From IMG/VR virus record IMGVR_UViG_3300019850_000189, positions 1 to 64,000 of that record: 64,000 nt of DNA; one strand, 5' to 3'. Under the pieces are notes generated by a model. That model was not told the DNA's origin. It saw only the letters and a list, made by a program, of their open reading frames with translations, and ran no database searches. Origin of the DNA: a virus. Below are positions 50,845 to 58,580 of this stretch, piece after piece; within the stretch, counting starts at the first letter, position 1, and every line of letters starts with the position of its first letter. The position numbers and the translations under genes are program-made.

Positions 50845-51115
50845 TAGTTCCAAAATTGCTCTCAATGATGGCGAGAAAATTTGGATGAAAACTTTGCTTA
50901 CACAGCTGGTAGATAGTATTATCCAAAATGATGAAGCGGATCCAAAGATATTCGCAAAGATCATTGAATTATCCCCGCGCTTGGATGATAGTGATATATT
51001 GAATAAATTAATTGCTGATGTTCAGGTCTGGAATAGTTATGCAGAGGATTTTGAAGAAGAACTCTCTGATTTTCCAATTGAGAGTTATTATCAAGAATTA
51101 ATAAAAATAATATAA
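50771..51115 (+). CDS. Hypothetical protein, start uncertain
   Basis: 114 residues if begun at ATG 50771. The 74-base overlap with the previous gene is large and the Shine-Dalgarno is weak, so translation may begin further in. The body from about residue 25 is acidic and helical. Function unknown. Confidence 0.5.
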   Translation: MANIKVKIINKSNWPNKIVYQQLNSSSKIALNDGEKIWMKTLLTQLVDSIIQNDEADPKIFAKIIELSPRLDDSDILNKLIADVQVWNSYAEDFEEELSDFPIESYYQELIKII

Positions 51116-51127
51116 TAGGAGATAAAA

Positions 51128-51505
51128 ATGCCAGAAAAAGACGAACGTATTGACAAGGTGGTAGATGTGCTGTATGATAATCTTCACCTTGAAGTGCCAC
51201 TCACAAAAGAATATCTTCGTGAGGTTATAAACACCGCAATAACTTTTGACACCAAGCAGCGAGATTATAGTACTCAAAATATTGCAGAGTTCAGCGCTCT
51301 GGGTGTCTTGATTCGTATGAGTGACAAATTCTCAAGGCTAAAGAATTTGTTGCTTCACAATAAAAAACCCCAACATGAGACTATTGAAGACACGTGGTTA
51401 GACATATCTATTTATGGAATAATTGGTTTACTTTGTCACAAGGGCAAATGGCCAGGTCAGAGGGAATTTAAAATAATAACGGACAAAAAAGAGAGCAGTA
51501 GTTGA
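51128..51505 (+). CDS. DUF1599/nucleotide-modification-associated domain protein
   Basis: 125 residues. The pattern KQRDYSTQNIAEF, LIRMSDKFSRLKNLL, and ETIEDTWLDISIYGIIGLL is that of the DUF1599 (Nmad1-like) domain of phages, thought to act on nucleotides or in DNA-base modification pathways. The D-K-x-x-R-L block is likely the active region. No modification enzyme is adjacent, so the specific role is open. Strong AGGAG precedes. Confidence 0.68.
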   Translation: MPEKDERIDKVVDVLYDNLHLEVPLTKEYLREVINTAITFDTKQRDYSTQNIAEFSALGVLIRMSDKFSRLKNLLLHNKKPQHETIEDTWLDISIYGIIGLLCHKGKWPGQREFKIITDKKESSS

Positions 51506-52257
51506 TTTGCGCTAAATGTAGACAAGAGAAAGATATATCCGAATTTTATATTCGAAAAAAAACTGGTAAGCCTGGGCAATGGTGCAAAGAGTGCGGAAAA
51601 GATTACAGCAGGGAGTATCGAAAACATAATGGAGATAAAACAAGGAGTCAGTGTAGGAAGTGGCGCCAAAAAAACCGAGAGTATTTGAGCTCATGGAGAA
51701 ACGAATATTATCAAACACATAGAGAACAAGAGATTTCTTGTAGCAAAGAGTATACCAAAAAGAATTATGAAAAGGTTGCATTATATCAACAAGGTTATCG
51801 CCAAAAAAATCATGAAAAAATATCAGCCAGAACAAAAGAATACTATAAAGAAAATCACGATAAAATAATAAATTATATAAACGAATACCAAAAGGACCGC
51901 CGAAAAAAAGACGATGCATATAAATTAAGCAGAAATATGTCGTCATCTATTTCTGCATCTTTAAGTGGTGGTAAGGGCGGCTATCATTGGGAAGATCTTG
52001 TCGGTTGGACGTTTAATCGGTTTCGAGAGGAATTTAACGAAAAAATGCTCTTGGCCAACAAAAATAATCCAAACAAAACACCAATGACTTTTGATAACTA
52101 CGGAGCAATTTGGCACATAGATCATATAATACCTAAATCATTGTGGCAATTCAATAAACCAGAGGATAGAGAATTTAAACAATGTTGGGCACTGTGTAAT
52201 TTACAGCCCTTATGGGCTAAGGATAATATGAGAAAGAGCAATAAAATTAATCCTTGA
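51502..52257 (+). CDS. HNH homing endonuclease
   Basis: 251 residues from a TTG overlapping the previous stop. Zinc knuckle CAKCR...CKECGKDY, a long basic middle with Y-x-x-x-x-x-K repeats, then HNH core WHIDHIIPKSLW and CNLQPLWAKDNMRK. Paralogue of 29524-30192; the 25 residues from NKPEDREFKQCW onward are almost the same in both. Confidence 0.87.
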   Translation: MICAKCRQEKDISEFYIRKKTGKPGQWCKECGKDYSREYRKHNGDKTRSQCRKWRQKNREYLSSWRNEYYQTHREQEISCSKEYTKKNYEKVALYQQGYRQKNHEKISARTKEYYKENHDKIINYINEYQKDRRKKDDAYKLSRNMSSSISASLSGGKGGYHWEDLVGWTFNRFREEFNEKMLLANKNNPNKTPMTFDNYGAIWHIDHIIPKSLWQFNKPEDREFKQCWALCNLQPLWAKDNMRKSNKINP

Positions 52258-52275
52258 ATTGAACAGAAATAGATT

Positions 52276-54030
52276 CTAATATTTTTTCATCTTTCTATCA
52301 ATTTTATCTATTATATTGTCAATACTCAACTCTTCCATTATAACATCTTCTTTAATGGCTGTGTAGTTATTGCTAATTCGTCCCTCTTTGATTGTTAGCG
52401 CCTCCTGGTTCCATGAATATTGATTGTTGAATGTGAACCATGTGTCCAGATAGCATCCAGCATATCCACCATTTTTAGCCAGTGGCTTTTTTTCTATAGG
52501 TATTTTGGGATCTGGAAAAAAACACCAGTCCAAAATAACCCATTCCAAACTTCTCTGCGAATCAGCACGATCTGCCAGATAAATAGAATAACCATGTCCT
52601 CCCATTTCTGCTTTTGGACCTGGTTTTACATATCCAGCCACCACCTTGGCGCGCCATGGCGGAATGCCTGCGTTAATGAGCAAGCTTGTAATTAAAATAC
52701 CGCCGTCTTCGCAATTTTTTACAATGCTTCCGTTTTTGGTAATGAAATTATGCGTCTCTTGCACTTCAAAATCCCTCATTTCTACTTCTTCTAAATCTTC
52801 GATATAAGAGATGGAGACTTCACTTATCCCTTCATATCCATAATCTTTCTGAAAATGTGAATTTGAATTATAAATAACTCTATATATTGGAGCAGTTCCA
52901 AATCCAGTATGTTCAGATTGGCAATAGACATATAAAGGTTTTCCTAATTGCAAATGAATCCTTTGAAGATCACTCACCAATTGTTCCGAGACAGTTGAAT
53001 AAAATAATCGAGAGTTGTTGTTATATCCTCTTTTGTCTGGATAATCAGTTATGTGGCCATCTCCCAAGTGATAGCCATTCAGAAAACTTTGTAGCTTATT
53101 TTCTGGGAGGTGGAAAAACTCTTCTGGAATATGGATATCAAAACTATTAGTTTTAAATTGTTTTAAGTAATCCTTAAACTGACTTTTCAAAAAAGTCAAT
53201 ATAGGCAAACCATTATGTTCATGTTCTGAAAATAAAATATTATTTTTTTCTAAGAGTGGAATTATTTCTTCAGTTATAGCATAGCCACTAGTAGCTATGT
53301 GCCCATGAGAATGCCACCCCTCTGCAATGTAATGCCCTATTACAAAACATAAGTCCTCATTTAACCATTCAATGTCTCGTATTTTATAAGGAATTTTTTT
53401 GGTCATTGGCATTTTTTTGGTCCACCATTTGCTAAGATCTAAATCTTTCACTCTAGTTTCTTTGTATATACTTTTTTTCTGGGATTGCCGTATAAGAAGT
53501 TTATGTTCGTCTGATACATCTATCCATTGCCCATTTCGCAGATGAACCCTTTTTAACGGCAGGAGACCTTTCTCCCATATTTTGCTAATATATTTATAAC
53601 AATATTTCTTTTTTTCAAAATCATAGGACAAAACATTGTCACCGACTTTCAGATCGCCAACTTTTTTTATACCATCTTCTGTGTATATTTCTTCATAATT
53701 AGCAATACAATCTCCAGTGCTAGCGGAAATTGTTTCAAATGGAAATTGCCAGAACTCGGGAATTTTTGCAGTATCATCGTCATATTTATATGTAAGAAAT
53801 TGGCATACGAATTTTTGCACCGCCCACGCTGTCTCATTGTGTGTTCTTTTCTTTAAGTTATATTTTTTGATTACCTCATGAAGTATGGCGTCATTGGCGG
53901 AAATAAAATCTTTCACATCAACTCCTATTTGCTTTTTTTGCCATCTAAGCGCCCGGCCTCCATAAATTATAGGAGCTCTTGGCCATTTGTTGTTCCAATA
54001 GTTTTCGCCATAATTACCATAATCTGGCAT
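52276..54030 (-). CDS. Transglutaminase-like cysteine protein with intein
   Basis: 584 residues as translated, 252 after removal of a 332-residue intein (108-439). The joined exteins give STGD-CEDGGILITSLLINAG, the catalytic-Cys block of transglutaminase-like proteins; AEMGGHGYSIYL supplies the His and VILDWCF the Asp. The intein lies directly before the catalytic Cys. The substrate is unknown; phage members may act on peptidoglycan or proteins. First gene of a small minus-strand island. AGGAGG lies upstream. Confidence 0.82.
   Translation of the reverse strand: MPDYGNYGENYWNNKWPRAPIIYGGRALRWQKKQIGVDVKDFISANDAILHEVIKKYNLKKRTHNETAWAVQKFVCQFLTYKYDDDTAKIPEFWQFPFETISASTGDCIANYEEIYTEDGIKKVGDLKVGDNVLSYDFEKKKYCYKYISKIWEKGLLPLKRVHLRNGQWIDVSDEHKLLIRQSQKKSIYKETRVKDLDLSKWWTKKMPMTKKIPYKIRDIEWLNEDLCFVIGHYIAEGWHSHGHIATSGYAITEEIIPLLEKNNILFSEHEHNGLPILTFLKSQFKDYLKQFKTNSFDIHIPEEFFHLPENKLQSFLNGYHLGDGHITDYPDKRGYNNNSRLFYSTVSEQLVSDLQRIHLQLGKPLYVYCQSEHTGFGTAPIYRVIYNSNSHFQKDYGYEGISEVSISYIEDLEEVEMRDFEVQETHNFITKNGSIVKNCEDGGILITSLLINAGIPPWRAKVVAGYVKPGPKAEMGGHGYSIYLADRADSQRSLEWVILDWCFFPDPKIPIEKKPLAKNGGYAGCYLDTWFTFNNQYSWNQEALTIKEGRISNNYTAIKEDVIMEELSIDNIIDKIDRKMKKY
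52714..53709 (-). mobile_element. Intein with LAGLIDADG endonuclease in the transglutaminase-like gene
   Basis: 332 residues from CIANYEEIYTEDG to SIVKN, followed by extein Cys. Block B is DVSDEHKLL, block F FEVQETHNFIT. Two dodecapeptide motifs, FVIGHYIAEGW and FLNGYHLGDGH, mark a two-motif LAGLIDADG homing endonuclease. Penultimate residue Lys, as in the portal intein. Confidence 0.92.
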
Positions 54031-54110
54031 AGGTTATACCCTCCTAAATATTTTAATGAAAAAATTAACTAATATATGATAAAATCTTTTGAAAAAGCTC
54101 ATATCGCAAT

Positions 54111-54410
54111 TTAAATCCTAAACCAATATTTGTTTAGATCAAATTTTTCACTGATCATCTGTTCTATGATCCATTTCTTGATATCTTTAATATTAAAAGG
54201 TGTGGCACCAGCTCCAACAAATATTTTCTTGCCGGGAGGGGTAAAGTAGTGCTCTTTATGCCCGAATGTAAATAGCGATTTGTCTACGATGACATAACCC
54301 TTTTCGTTTGGAACTCTGGTTCCGGTAAAAGCGTGAAGATATCTTATTTTTTTAGTTGGTTTGACCGTACCGGTTAGTTCGGCTGTTGATGTGTATAACC
54401 AAGCTTTCAT
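54111..54410 (-). CDS. Small hypothetical protein
   Basis: 99 residues, beta-rich with a C-terminal helix (NIKDIKKWIIEQMISEKF). Similar in length and layout to the neighbours upstream, but sequence kinship is not clear. Function unknown. Confidence 0.55.
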   Translation of the reverse strand: MKAWLYTSTAELTGTVKPTKKIRYLHAFTGTRVPNEKGYVIVDKSLFTFGHKEHYFTPPGKKIFVGAGATPFNIKDIKKWIIEQMISEKFDLNKYWFRI

Positions 54411-54411
54411 G

Positions 54412-54549
54412 TTAAAAATACACCTCTGCTCTCCTTATTGTGCTATAATAACCAATAGAAATAAAGTATTGTTTTCCCATGTCTGTGCCAATCACTAATT
54501 GCATTGTCTGAGTAGCAGTTGATAATGCTACTATATTACCCGGCCGCGT
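54412..54549 (-). pseudogene. Decayed copy of the 54531-54818 family
   Basis: An open stretch with no usable start reads RPGNIVALSTATQTM, then QLVIGTDMGKQYFISIGYY and stops at 54412. It aligns with PGDILKYETEMGN and DLVISLEGNEYDVVPLGY of the two intact upstream paralogues. It overlaps the last codons of the 54531-54818 gene. Likely a third tandem copy that lost its start. Confidence 0.4.
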
Positions 54550-54818
54550 TGGCGGAGGAAGAGGCCCTTAATTATGTCTCGTCTCAATTTTGAGGAAATC
54601 TTGATTTTAATTTTACCGGCAACTGTCCGTGCTGAAGTGCTTGCCATATGGTAAACTCTAAAGTCAGTCCAAAAGGAAGGTGTTTCTCCTGGTAAAAGAT
54701 ATCCTAGTGGCACTACATCATATTCATTTCCTTCTAGACTAATTACCAGATCAATCATACTCATGGGGTTCCCCATTTCTGTTTCGTATTTTAAAATATC
54801 TCCGGGTTTAATTTTCAT
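54531..54818 (-). CDS. Small protein, tandem paralogue of 54815-55084
   Basis: 95 residues, start MKIKPGDILKYETEMGNP. About half of its residues are shared with the upstream copy in the same order (DLVISLEGN, VVPLGY, PGE, LRRDIIKGLF). Starts by ATGA overlap with that copy. The PGDILKY opening recalls a small SH3-like barrel. Function unknown. Confidence 0.6.
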   Translation of the reverse strand: MKIKPGDILKYETEMGNPMSMIDLVISLEGNEYDVVPLGYLLPGETPSFWTDFRVYHMASTSARTVAGKIKIKISSKLRRDIIKGLFLRQRGRVI

Positions 54819-55084
54819 TCAGTAAATAATCCTTTAATTATATCGTATTTAAGCTTCGGAAAAACTTTTATTTTCGTTTTACCGGTAATTTCCAGTATGG
54901 TAACTGTTGCTATATGGTAAGCTTCAAGGTTTTCCCAAAAGCAAGGTGCTTCTCCTGGGAAAACATATCCTAGTGGCACTACATTATATTTATTTCCTTC
55001 TAGGCTAATTACCAGATCAATTATTCTCATGGGGTTCCCTGGTTCCATTTTATATTTTAAAATATCTCCGGGTTTAATTTTCAT
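54815..55084 (-). CDS. Small protein, tandem paralogue of 54531-54818
   Basis: 89 residues from the ATG at 55084 (MKIKPGDILKYKMEPGNP), preceded by GGAGG and overlapping the upstream stop as ATGA. A TTG 15 bases earlier is less likely because it overlaps that Shine-Dalgarno. Confidence 0.6.
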   Translation of the reverse strand: MKIKPGDILKYKMEPGNPMRIIDLVISLEGNKYNVVPLGYVFPGEAPCFWENLEAYHIATVTILEITGKTKIKVFPKLKYDIIKGLFTE

Positions 55085-55365
55085 TCCTGAACCCTCCAAG
55101 CGAACATTAAATCGATCATATATTTTTTATCATTTGTTGCTACAGCTCGTCCCTTATTTATTTCGTTATAACGAGGAATGCCTTCAGTCCCTGGCTTAAT
55201 GCCAATGAAACTAAAAATAACTTTAACTATTGGCCCTGAGTGGTATGTAGGCGCTGTAACTTGAACTATATCATTCCATAATGCTCCTCCACTAGCAAGA
55301 ACTCTATAATAAAATATAGAACCAATTGGCAACTTCTTTATTTGGTCATATGATAGTTTTTTCAC
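55081..55365 (-). CDS. Small hypothetical protein
   Basis: 94 residues: KKLPIGSIFYYRVLASGG opening like the PGDILKY of the next genes, beta-rich, ending with a short helix. Probably a distant member of the same family. First gene of the four-gene small-protein chain. Confidence 0.55.
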   Translation of the reverse strand: MKKLSYDQIKKLPIGSIFYYRVLASGGALWNDIVQVTAPTYHSGPIVKVIFSFIGIKPGTEGIPRYNEINKGRAVATNDKKYMIDLMFAWRVQE

Positions 55366-55400
55366 TTTACAAATTGTCCTAAATGTGATATATTTATAGT

Positions 55401-55625
55401 ATGAAACTATTCCAAAATATTTTTTTAGGGAAAGCTATCCAAGTAGTCCCACTTTTTACTAACATTTACTATTATCTTGAGTGTGAAGATTATAATGTTA
55501 TCGCCCACAAGAAAGAAAGCTGGAACCTTTATTATGGCACTATGAAGAATATTAAAAAAGCCATCCCTGCCCTTATCAAACTAAGACCAAACATTAAAAT
55601 TCAAATTAAAACCTATAGGATATAA
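55401..55625 (+). CDS. Small hypothetical protein
   Basis: 74 residues: aromatic beta-rich (NIYYYLECEDYNVI) then a basic helix (MKNIKKAIPALIKL). TGATATATTTATAG lies just upstream, an imperfect promoter-like match. No family recognised. Confidence 0.48.
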   Translation: MKLFQNIFLGKAIQVVPLFTNIYYYLECEDYNVIAHKKESWNLYYGTMKNIKKAIPALIKLRPNIKIQIKTYRI

Positions 55626-55788
55626 CATATAAACTAATCTTTGGCGGCAAAGATGACTTGAGGGCGCCTGGTAGGGAATTGGAGTTTGAAGGTTTTAGGC
55701 ATAATAGAAAAAGAAAATAACTTGAATGCCATCAGAAAAGCTATTTCTAATTATTTCGAGAATGGTACTAAAACGCCTAAAGTAAAAT

Positions 55789-55797
55789 ACATATATA
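55789..55797 (+). promoter_or_regulatory. ACATATATA-class promoter candidate
   Basis: ACATATATA, 20 bases upstream of the ATG at 55818, which has its own GAGGA. It lies inside an open frame that continues from an upstream TTG. Confidence 0.4.
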
Positions 55798-55817
55798 AAC
55801 ATAGGAATGAGGAAACC

Positions 55818-56144
55818 ATGATAAAAACAAATAAAGTAGTAAAAACTGTAATCGAAAATATATATATATGCGATAACTGTGGCGCAACTTCCAAGTCAGG
55901 CGGTTCATACCATAAATGCTCCATATGTGGAAAATTGTTCTGTCGGAATTGTACGGTAGTATTTGATTGGGCCATTCTGAAAGAGGGTGAATTCTCCGGT
56001 GATTATCCAGATTACATGTGTAAAAATTGTTGGGAAAATGGTAAGAACTATAGAGAAAAAATTATAGATATTCGAGCTGAGGCTGATGCGAAAGAAGAGG
56101 CATTAATGGAATCTTGGAGATCTTCTAGCGAGAATATGCCATGA
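55818..56144 (+). CDS. Zinc-finger protein
   Basis: 108 residues from the ATG at 55818, chosen for its Shine-Dalgarno and promoter motif; the frame is open back to a TTG at 55686 (152 residues), which remains possible. Cysteine pairs CDNCG, CSICG, CRNC and CKNC (about 18-77) with a His resemble a two-zinc RING/FYVE-like finger. Acidic helical tail. ATGA overlap with the next gene. Role unknown; protein or nucleic acid binding is plausible. Confidence 0.6.
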   Translation: MIKTNKVVKTVIENIYICDNCGATSKSGGSYHKCSICGKLFCRNCTVVFDWAILKEGEFSGDYPDYMCKNCWENGKNYREKIIDIRAEADAKEEALMESWRSSSENMP

Positions 56145-56419
56145 GTTTCAAACCAATGTCACTTATGCCTGGCGATAAAGTTGTTAATAGGGTGTCAATT
56201 ACTGGAGATCGTGGCAGTACAATACCTCCGAACACAGAACTGGTTGTGATAGCCACGAATGGTGATGATTGTGTGATGACACATTCAATTCTTCCAGAAA
56301 ATAAATGGCCAGGAGCTGAGTTATTTGTGGAAGATACCAGGAAATTGAAGCTCGTCGAAGAAGTTAAAAATATAGAAGTTGTTGATTTGGGAGGTAAATA
56401 TGAAGCTGGCAGCCGCTGA
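56141..56419 (+). CDS. Hypothetical small beta protein
   Basis: 92 residues: LMPGDKVVNRVSI and TELVVIATNGDDCVM suggest a small barrel. Translation coupled by ATGA to the gene before; its 3' end overlaps the deformylase start by 20 bases. Confidence 0.55.
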   Translation: MSFKPMSLMPGDKVVNRVSITGDRGSTIPPNTELVVIATNGDDCVMTHSILPENKWPGAELFVEDTRKLKLVEEVKNIEVVDLGGKYEAGSR

Positions 56420-56882
56420 AATAATTGAAAATGTGTTATCCAAGTCTCTTACCCACAAACAGATTGTTGCTCATTTGAATAATAATATGCCGCAAAAAAT
56501 GATTGAATTTTGTAAAGAAAAAAATGGCATAGGCTTGGCCGCGCCTCAAATTGCTCTTTTCCAAAGTTTTTTTGTGGCAAAAATATCTAATGAATGGCAA
56601 GTTTTCTTTAATCCTGCCATACTTCATAAATCTGATGAATTGATATCAATAAACGAAGGCTGCTTGAGCTATCCAGGCTTGCTTGTTAAAACGCAAAGGT
56701 CAAAAGAAATCATTGTTCAGTTCTTTACCATTAATAAAATGTTATCAACTAAATTGTCAGGTTTGGACGCTATCGTTTTTCAGCATGAGTATGATCATCT
56801 TCAGGGTATTACAATTTCAACACTGTTTAAGGATGGAAAGGCCAAAAAATCATCAAGTGTTAAAAATAAGATTGCCATGTAG
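56400..56882 (+). CDS. def: Peptide deformylase
   Basis: 160 residues from ATG 56400, with GGGAGG upstream; an upstream in-frame codon is ignored for that reason. Removes the formyl group from nascent protein N-termini. All three motifs are present: GIGLAAPQ (43-50), EGCLSYPG (86-93, metal ligand Cys88) and QHEYDHLQG (128-136, His129, Glu130, His133). Phage deformylases usually keep this catalytic core but lose the C-terminal helix, and this one is short too. It may speed maturation of phage or host proteins during infection. Confidence 0.93.
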   Translation: MKLAAAEIIENVLSKSLTHKQIVAHLNNNMPQKMIEFCKEKNGIGLAAPQIALFQSFFVAKISNEWQVFFNPAILHKSDELISINEGCLSYPGLLVKTQRSKEIIVQFFTINKMLSTKLSGLDAIVFQHEYDHLQGITISTLFKDGKAKKSSSVKNKIAM

Positions 56883-56894
56883 GAGGAATTAGTA

Positions 56895-57314
56895 GTGTCA
56901 GTTGAAGAAAAAAGAGTTAAAGAAATGAAATTAACATCAGAAAATGTTGAATTTGTGTTTAATGAATGTAAATTTGATTCGAAAACAAGTAAAGAGAAAG
57001 CCATACAGGTTGATGGTGTTGTTCACATTTATTCATTCGATCAAAGCAAGCTTAATAAACGCAAAAAAGATATTTATAGCATGCTCAGGCAACTGCCGGA
57101 TGAATTCCAGCAAGATGGTGGCGGGGGAATGTCTTTTTTGAAAGCTTGTGACGATAAAAATGGAAATCGATGGACTGATCTTCATCTTCGGATAGAGCAG
57201 CTTCTTTGTTTAGGCATAGCAACCGACCAGCTCGATTTTTGCTTGCCAAGAGAAGCATGGCATATTATGCCAGGCGGTATGCCATATGTCGTGGTATTAG
57301 GAGATAAAAAGTGA
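56895..57314 (+). CDS. Hypothetical protein
   Basis: 139 residues from a GTG with GGAGG upstream. The end LHLRIEQLLCLGIATDQLDF with REAWHIMPGGMPYVV is strongly patterned and suggests a conserved fold, but I cannot name it. Overlaps the next GTG start. Confidence 0.55.
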   Translation: MSVEEKRVKEMKLTSENVEFVFNECKFDSKTSKEKAIQVDGVVHIYSFDQSKLNKRKKDIYSMLRQLPDEFQQDGGGGMSFLKACDDKNGNRWTDLHLRIEQLLCLGIATDQLDFCLPREAWHIMPGGMPYVVVLGDKK

Positions 57315-57514
57315 GACGCAAGAGAAGAACAAGAGTACCATGGGCTAGAAAAATCAATGAGCCTGCGACGGAACATGATTCCACACTCAATGAAAAACTA
57401 ATCATCGCTCAGAACCGTATTGACGAAAACATCAGGAATCATAAGGGGCAGTTAAAAGATTTCAAAGCTCAAGTGGCTGATGAATTAGAACGCATCTGGG
57501 CAAAAATACTTTAG
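57311..57514 (+). CDS. Small basic helical protein
   Basis: 67 residues from a GTG that overlaps the previous stop (GTGA). Basic N-terminus (MRRKRRTRVPWARK) then one long helix. Function unknown. Confidence 0.5.
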   Translation: MRRKRRTRVPWARKINEPATEHDSTLNEKLIIAQNRIDENIRNHKGQLKDFKAQVADELERIWAKIL

Positions 57515-57524
57515 GCACAATGAT

Positions 57525-57533
57525 ACATATATA
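57525..57533 (+). promoter_or_regulatory. ACATATATA-class promoter candidate
   Basis: ACATATATA, 16 bases upstream of the recombinase ATG at 57550, in the gap between genes. Confidence 0.55.
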
Positions 57534-57549
57534 GAATGAAAGGACAGAT

Positions 57550-58338
57550 ATGGACACACTCACAAAAGAATTGATCAATAGTTTCAAAAAAGATTATCCT
57601 TACAATCCATTGGTGGTATTCGGTGAAGATGAGAAATATGGCAAAATTCCAGGCTGGATATCATCTTCAAGTTACAGTTTGAATTGGCTCGCTAGCAAAT
57701 CTCTCCGTAGAGGATTGCCTACCGGCCGGACCGCCGTTATTGTTGGGGATCCCTCGACAGGCAAAACCGCGATTGCCATATCCTGTATGAGAGATCCGAG
57801 CATAGATCTTATTGTTTATTTAGATAGTGAAGGCGGCGGTGCTGATGCCAGTTTTGCCGAATTTTTAGGTGCAGATCCGAAAAAGATATTATATTCTCCA
57901 GTTGATACTATGGATGAGCTTAAATCAAAAATGAGTAAAGTTATAGACACAATCGAGAAAAATCAATCCACTAAAAAGGTATTGGTTGTTATAGATTCAA
58001 TGTCCATGATAAGCACTGAAAAAGAAATGAACCCGGAGAAAGGCTGTTACGTTGAGGGTACCATAGTTCCCACTACTGATGGCTCAAAACCAATAGAAGC
58101 TATTACTATTGGGAATAAAGTAATCACACATCTGGGCGAGTGGAAAGAGGTAGAAAAAGTATGGGAATATACTGATAAAGACGACCTCATAGAAATCACC
58201 ATGGAGAATGATATTACTATCAAATTAACTCCTAATCATCGGCTACTAGTTCAACGAGATGGTTCATTGCAATGGATCGCCGCTGAAGATTTGAAGGTAA
58301 CTGATTTGTTGCAACAATTGGATAACAAAAAGCATTAA
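57550..58338 (+). CDS. RecA/UvsX recombinase N-terminal half fused to N-intein
   Basis: 262 residues: extein 1-165 and intein 166-262. The extein is the front of a RecA/UvsX strand-exchange ATPase, with Walker A GDPSTGKT (66-73), a LDSEGGGAD block (91-99) and Walker B VLVVIDS (144-150). It ends EMNPEKG at the L1 DNA-binding loop. The remainder of the enzyme is encoded separately from 58425, and the two halves must be joined by protein trans-splicing to give a working recombinase of about 432 residues. Confidence 0.9.
   Translation: MDTLTKELINSFKKDYPYNPLVVFGEDEKYGKIPGWISSSSYSLNWLASKSLRRGLPTGRTAVIVGDPSTGKTAIAISCMRDPSIDLIVYLDSEGGGADASFAEFLGADPKKILYSPVDTMDELKSKMSKVIDTIEKNQSTKKVLVVIDSMSMISTEKEMNPEKGCYVEGTIVPTTDGSKPIEAITIGNKVITHLGEWKEVEKVWEYTDKDDLIEITMENDITIKLTPNHRLLVQRDGSLQWIAAEDLKVTDLLQQLDNKKH
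58045..58335 (+). mobile_element. Split intein, N-terminal part
   Basis: 97 residues from CYVEGTIVPTTDG (Cys1) through block B KLTPNHRLL to a TAA. Length is typical of N-inteins of natural split inteins. In the same frame the sequence stays open for 29 codons beyond the TAA. Confidence 0.9.
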
Positions 58339-58424
58339 GGCGGGATAGTGTGTCATTATCATATGGGAGAAGGATTATACAGAAAGCCCAAAAAAGATTG
58401 TACGACAACTTTTAAGGAGTATAA

Positions 58425-58580
58425 ATGATGATTAATTATGAAGATGTTTTTGTAGAGTCAATGTACCGGCCGGTAAGAATAAAGTCCATCAAGAAAATTT
58501 CGAATAAGCAAAAAGTGTATGATTTATCGGTAAAAGATCATAAATCGTATTGCACAAATAATGGCATCATAGGCCATAAT
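58425..58580 (+). mobile_element. Split intein, C-terminal part
   Basis: 52 residues: block F VYDLSVKDHKSYCTNNG and the end GIIGHN followed by extein Ser, the classical HN/S junction. It has its own start (ATGATG) and AAGGAG Shine-Dalgarno. No endonuclease gene lies in the 86 bases between the two halves. Confidence 0.9.
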
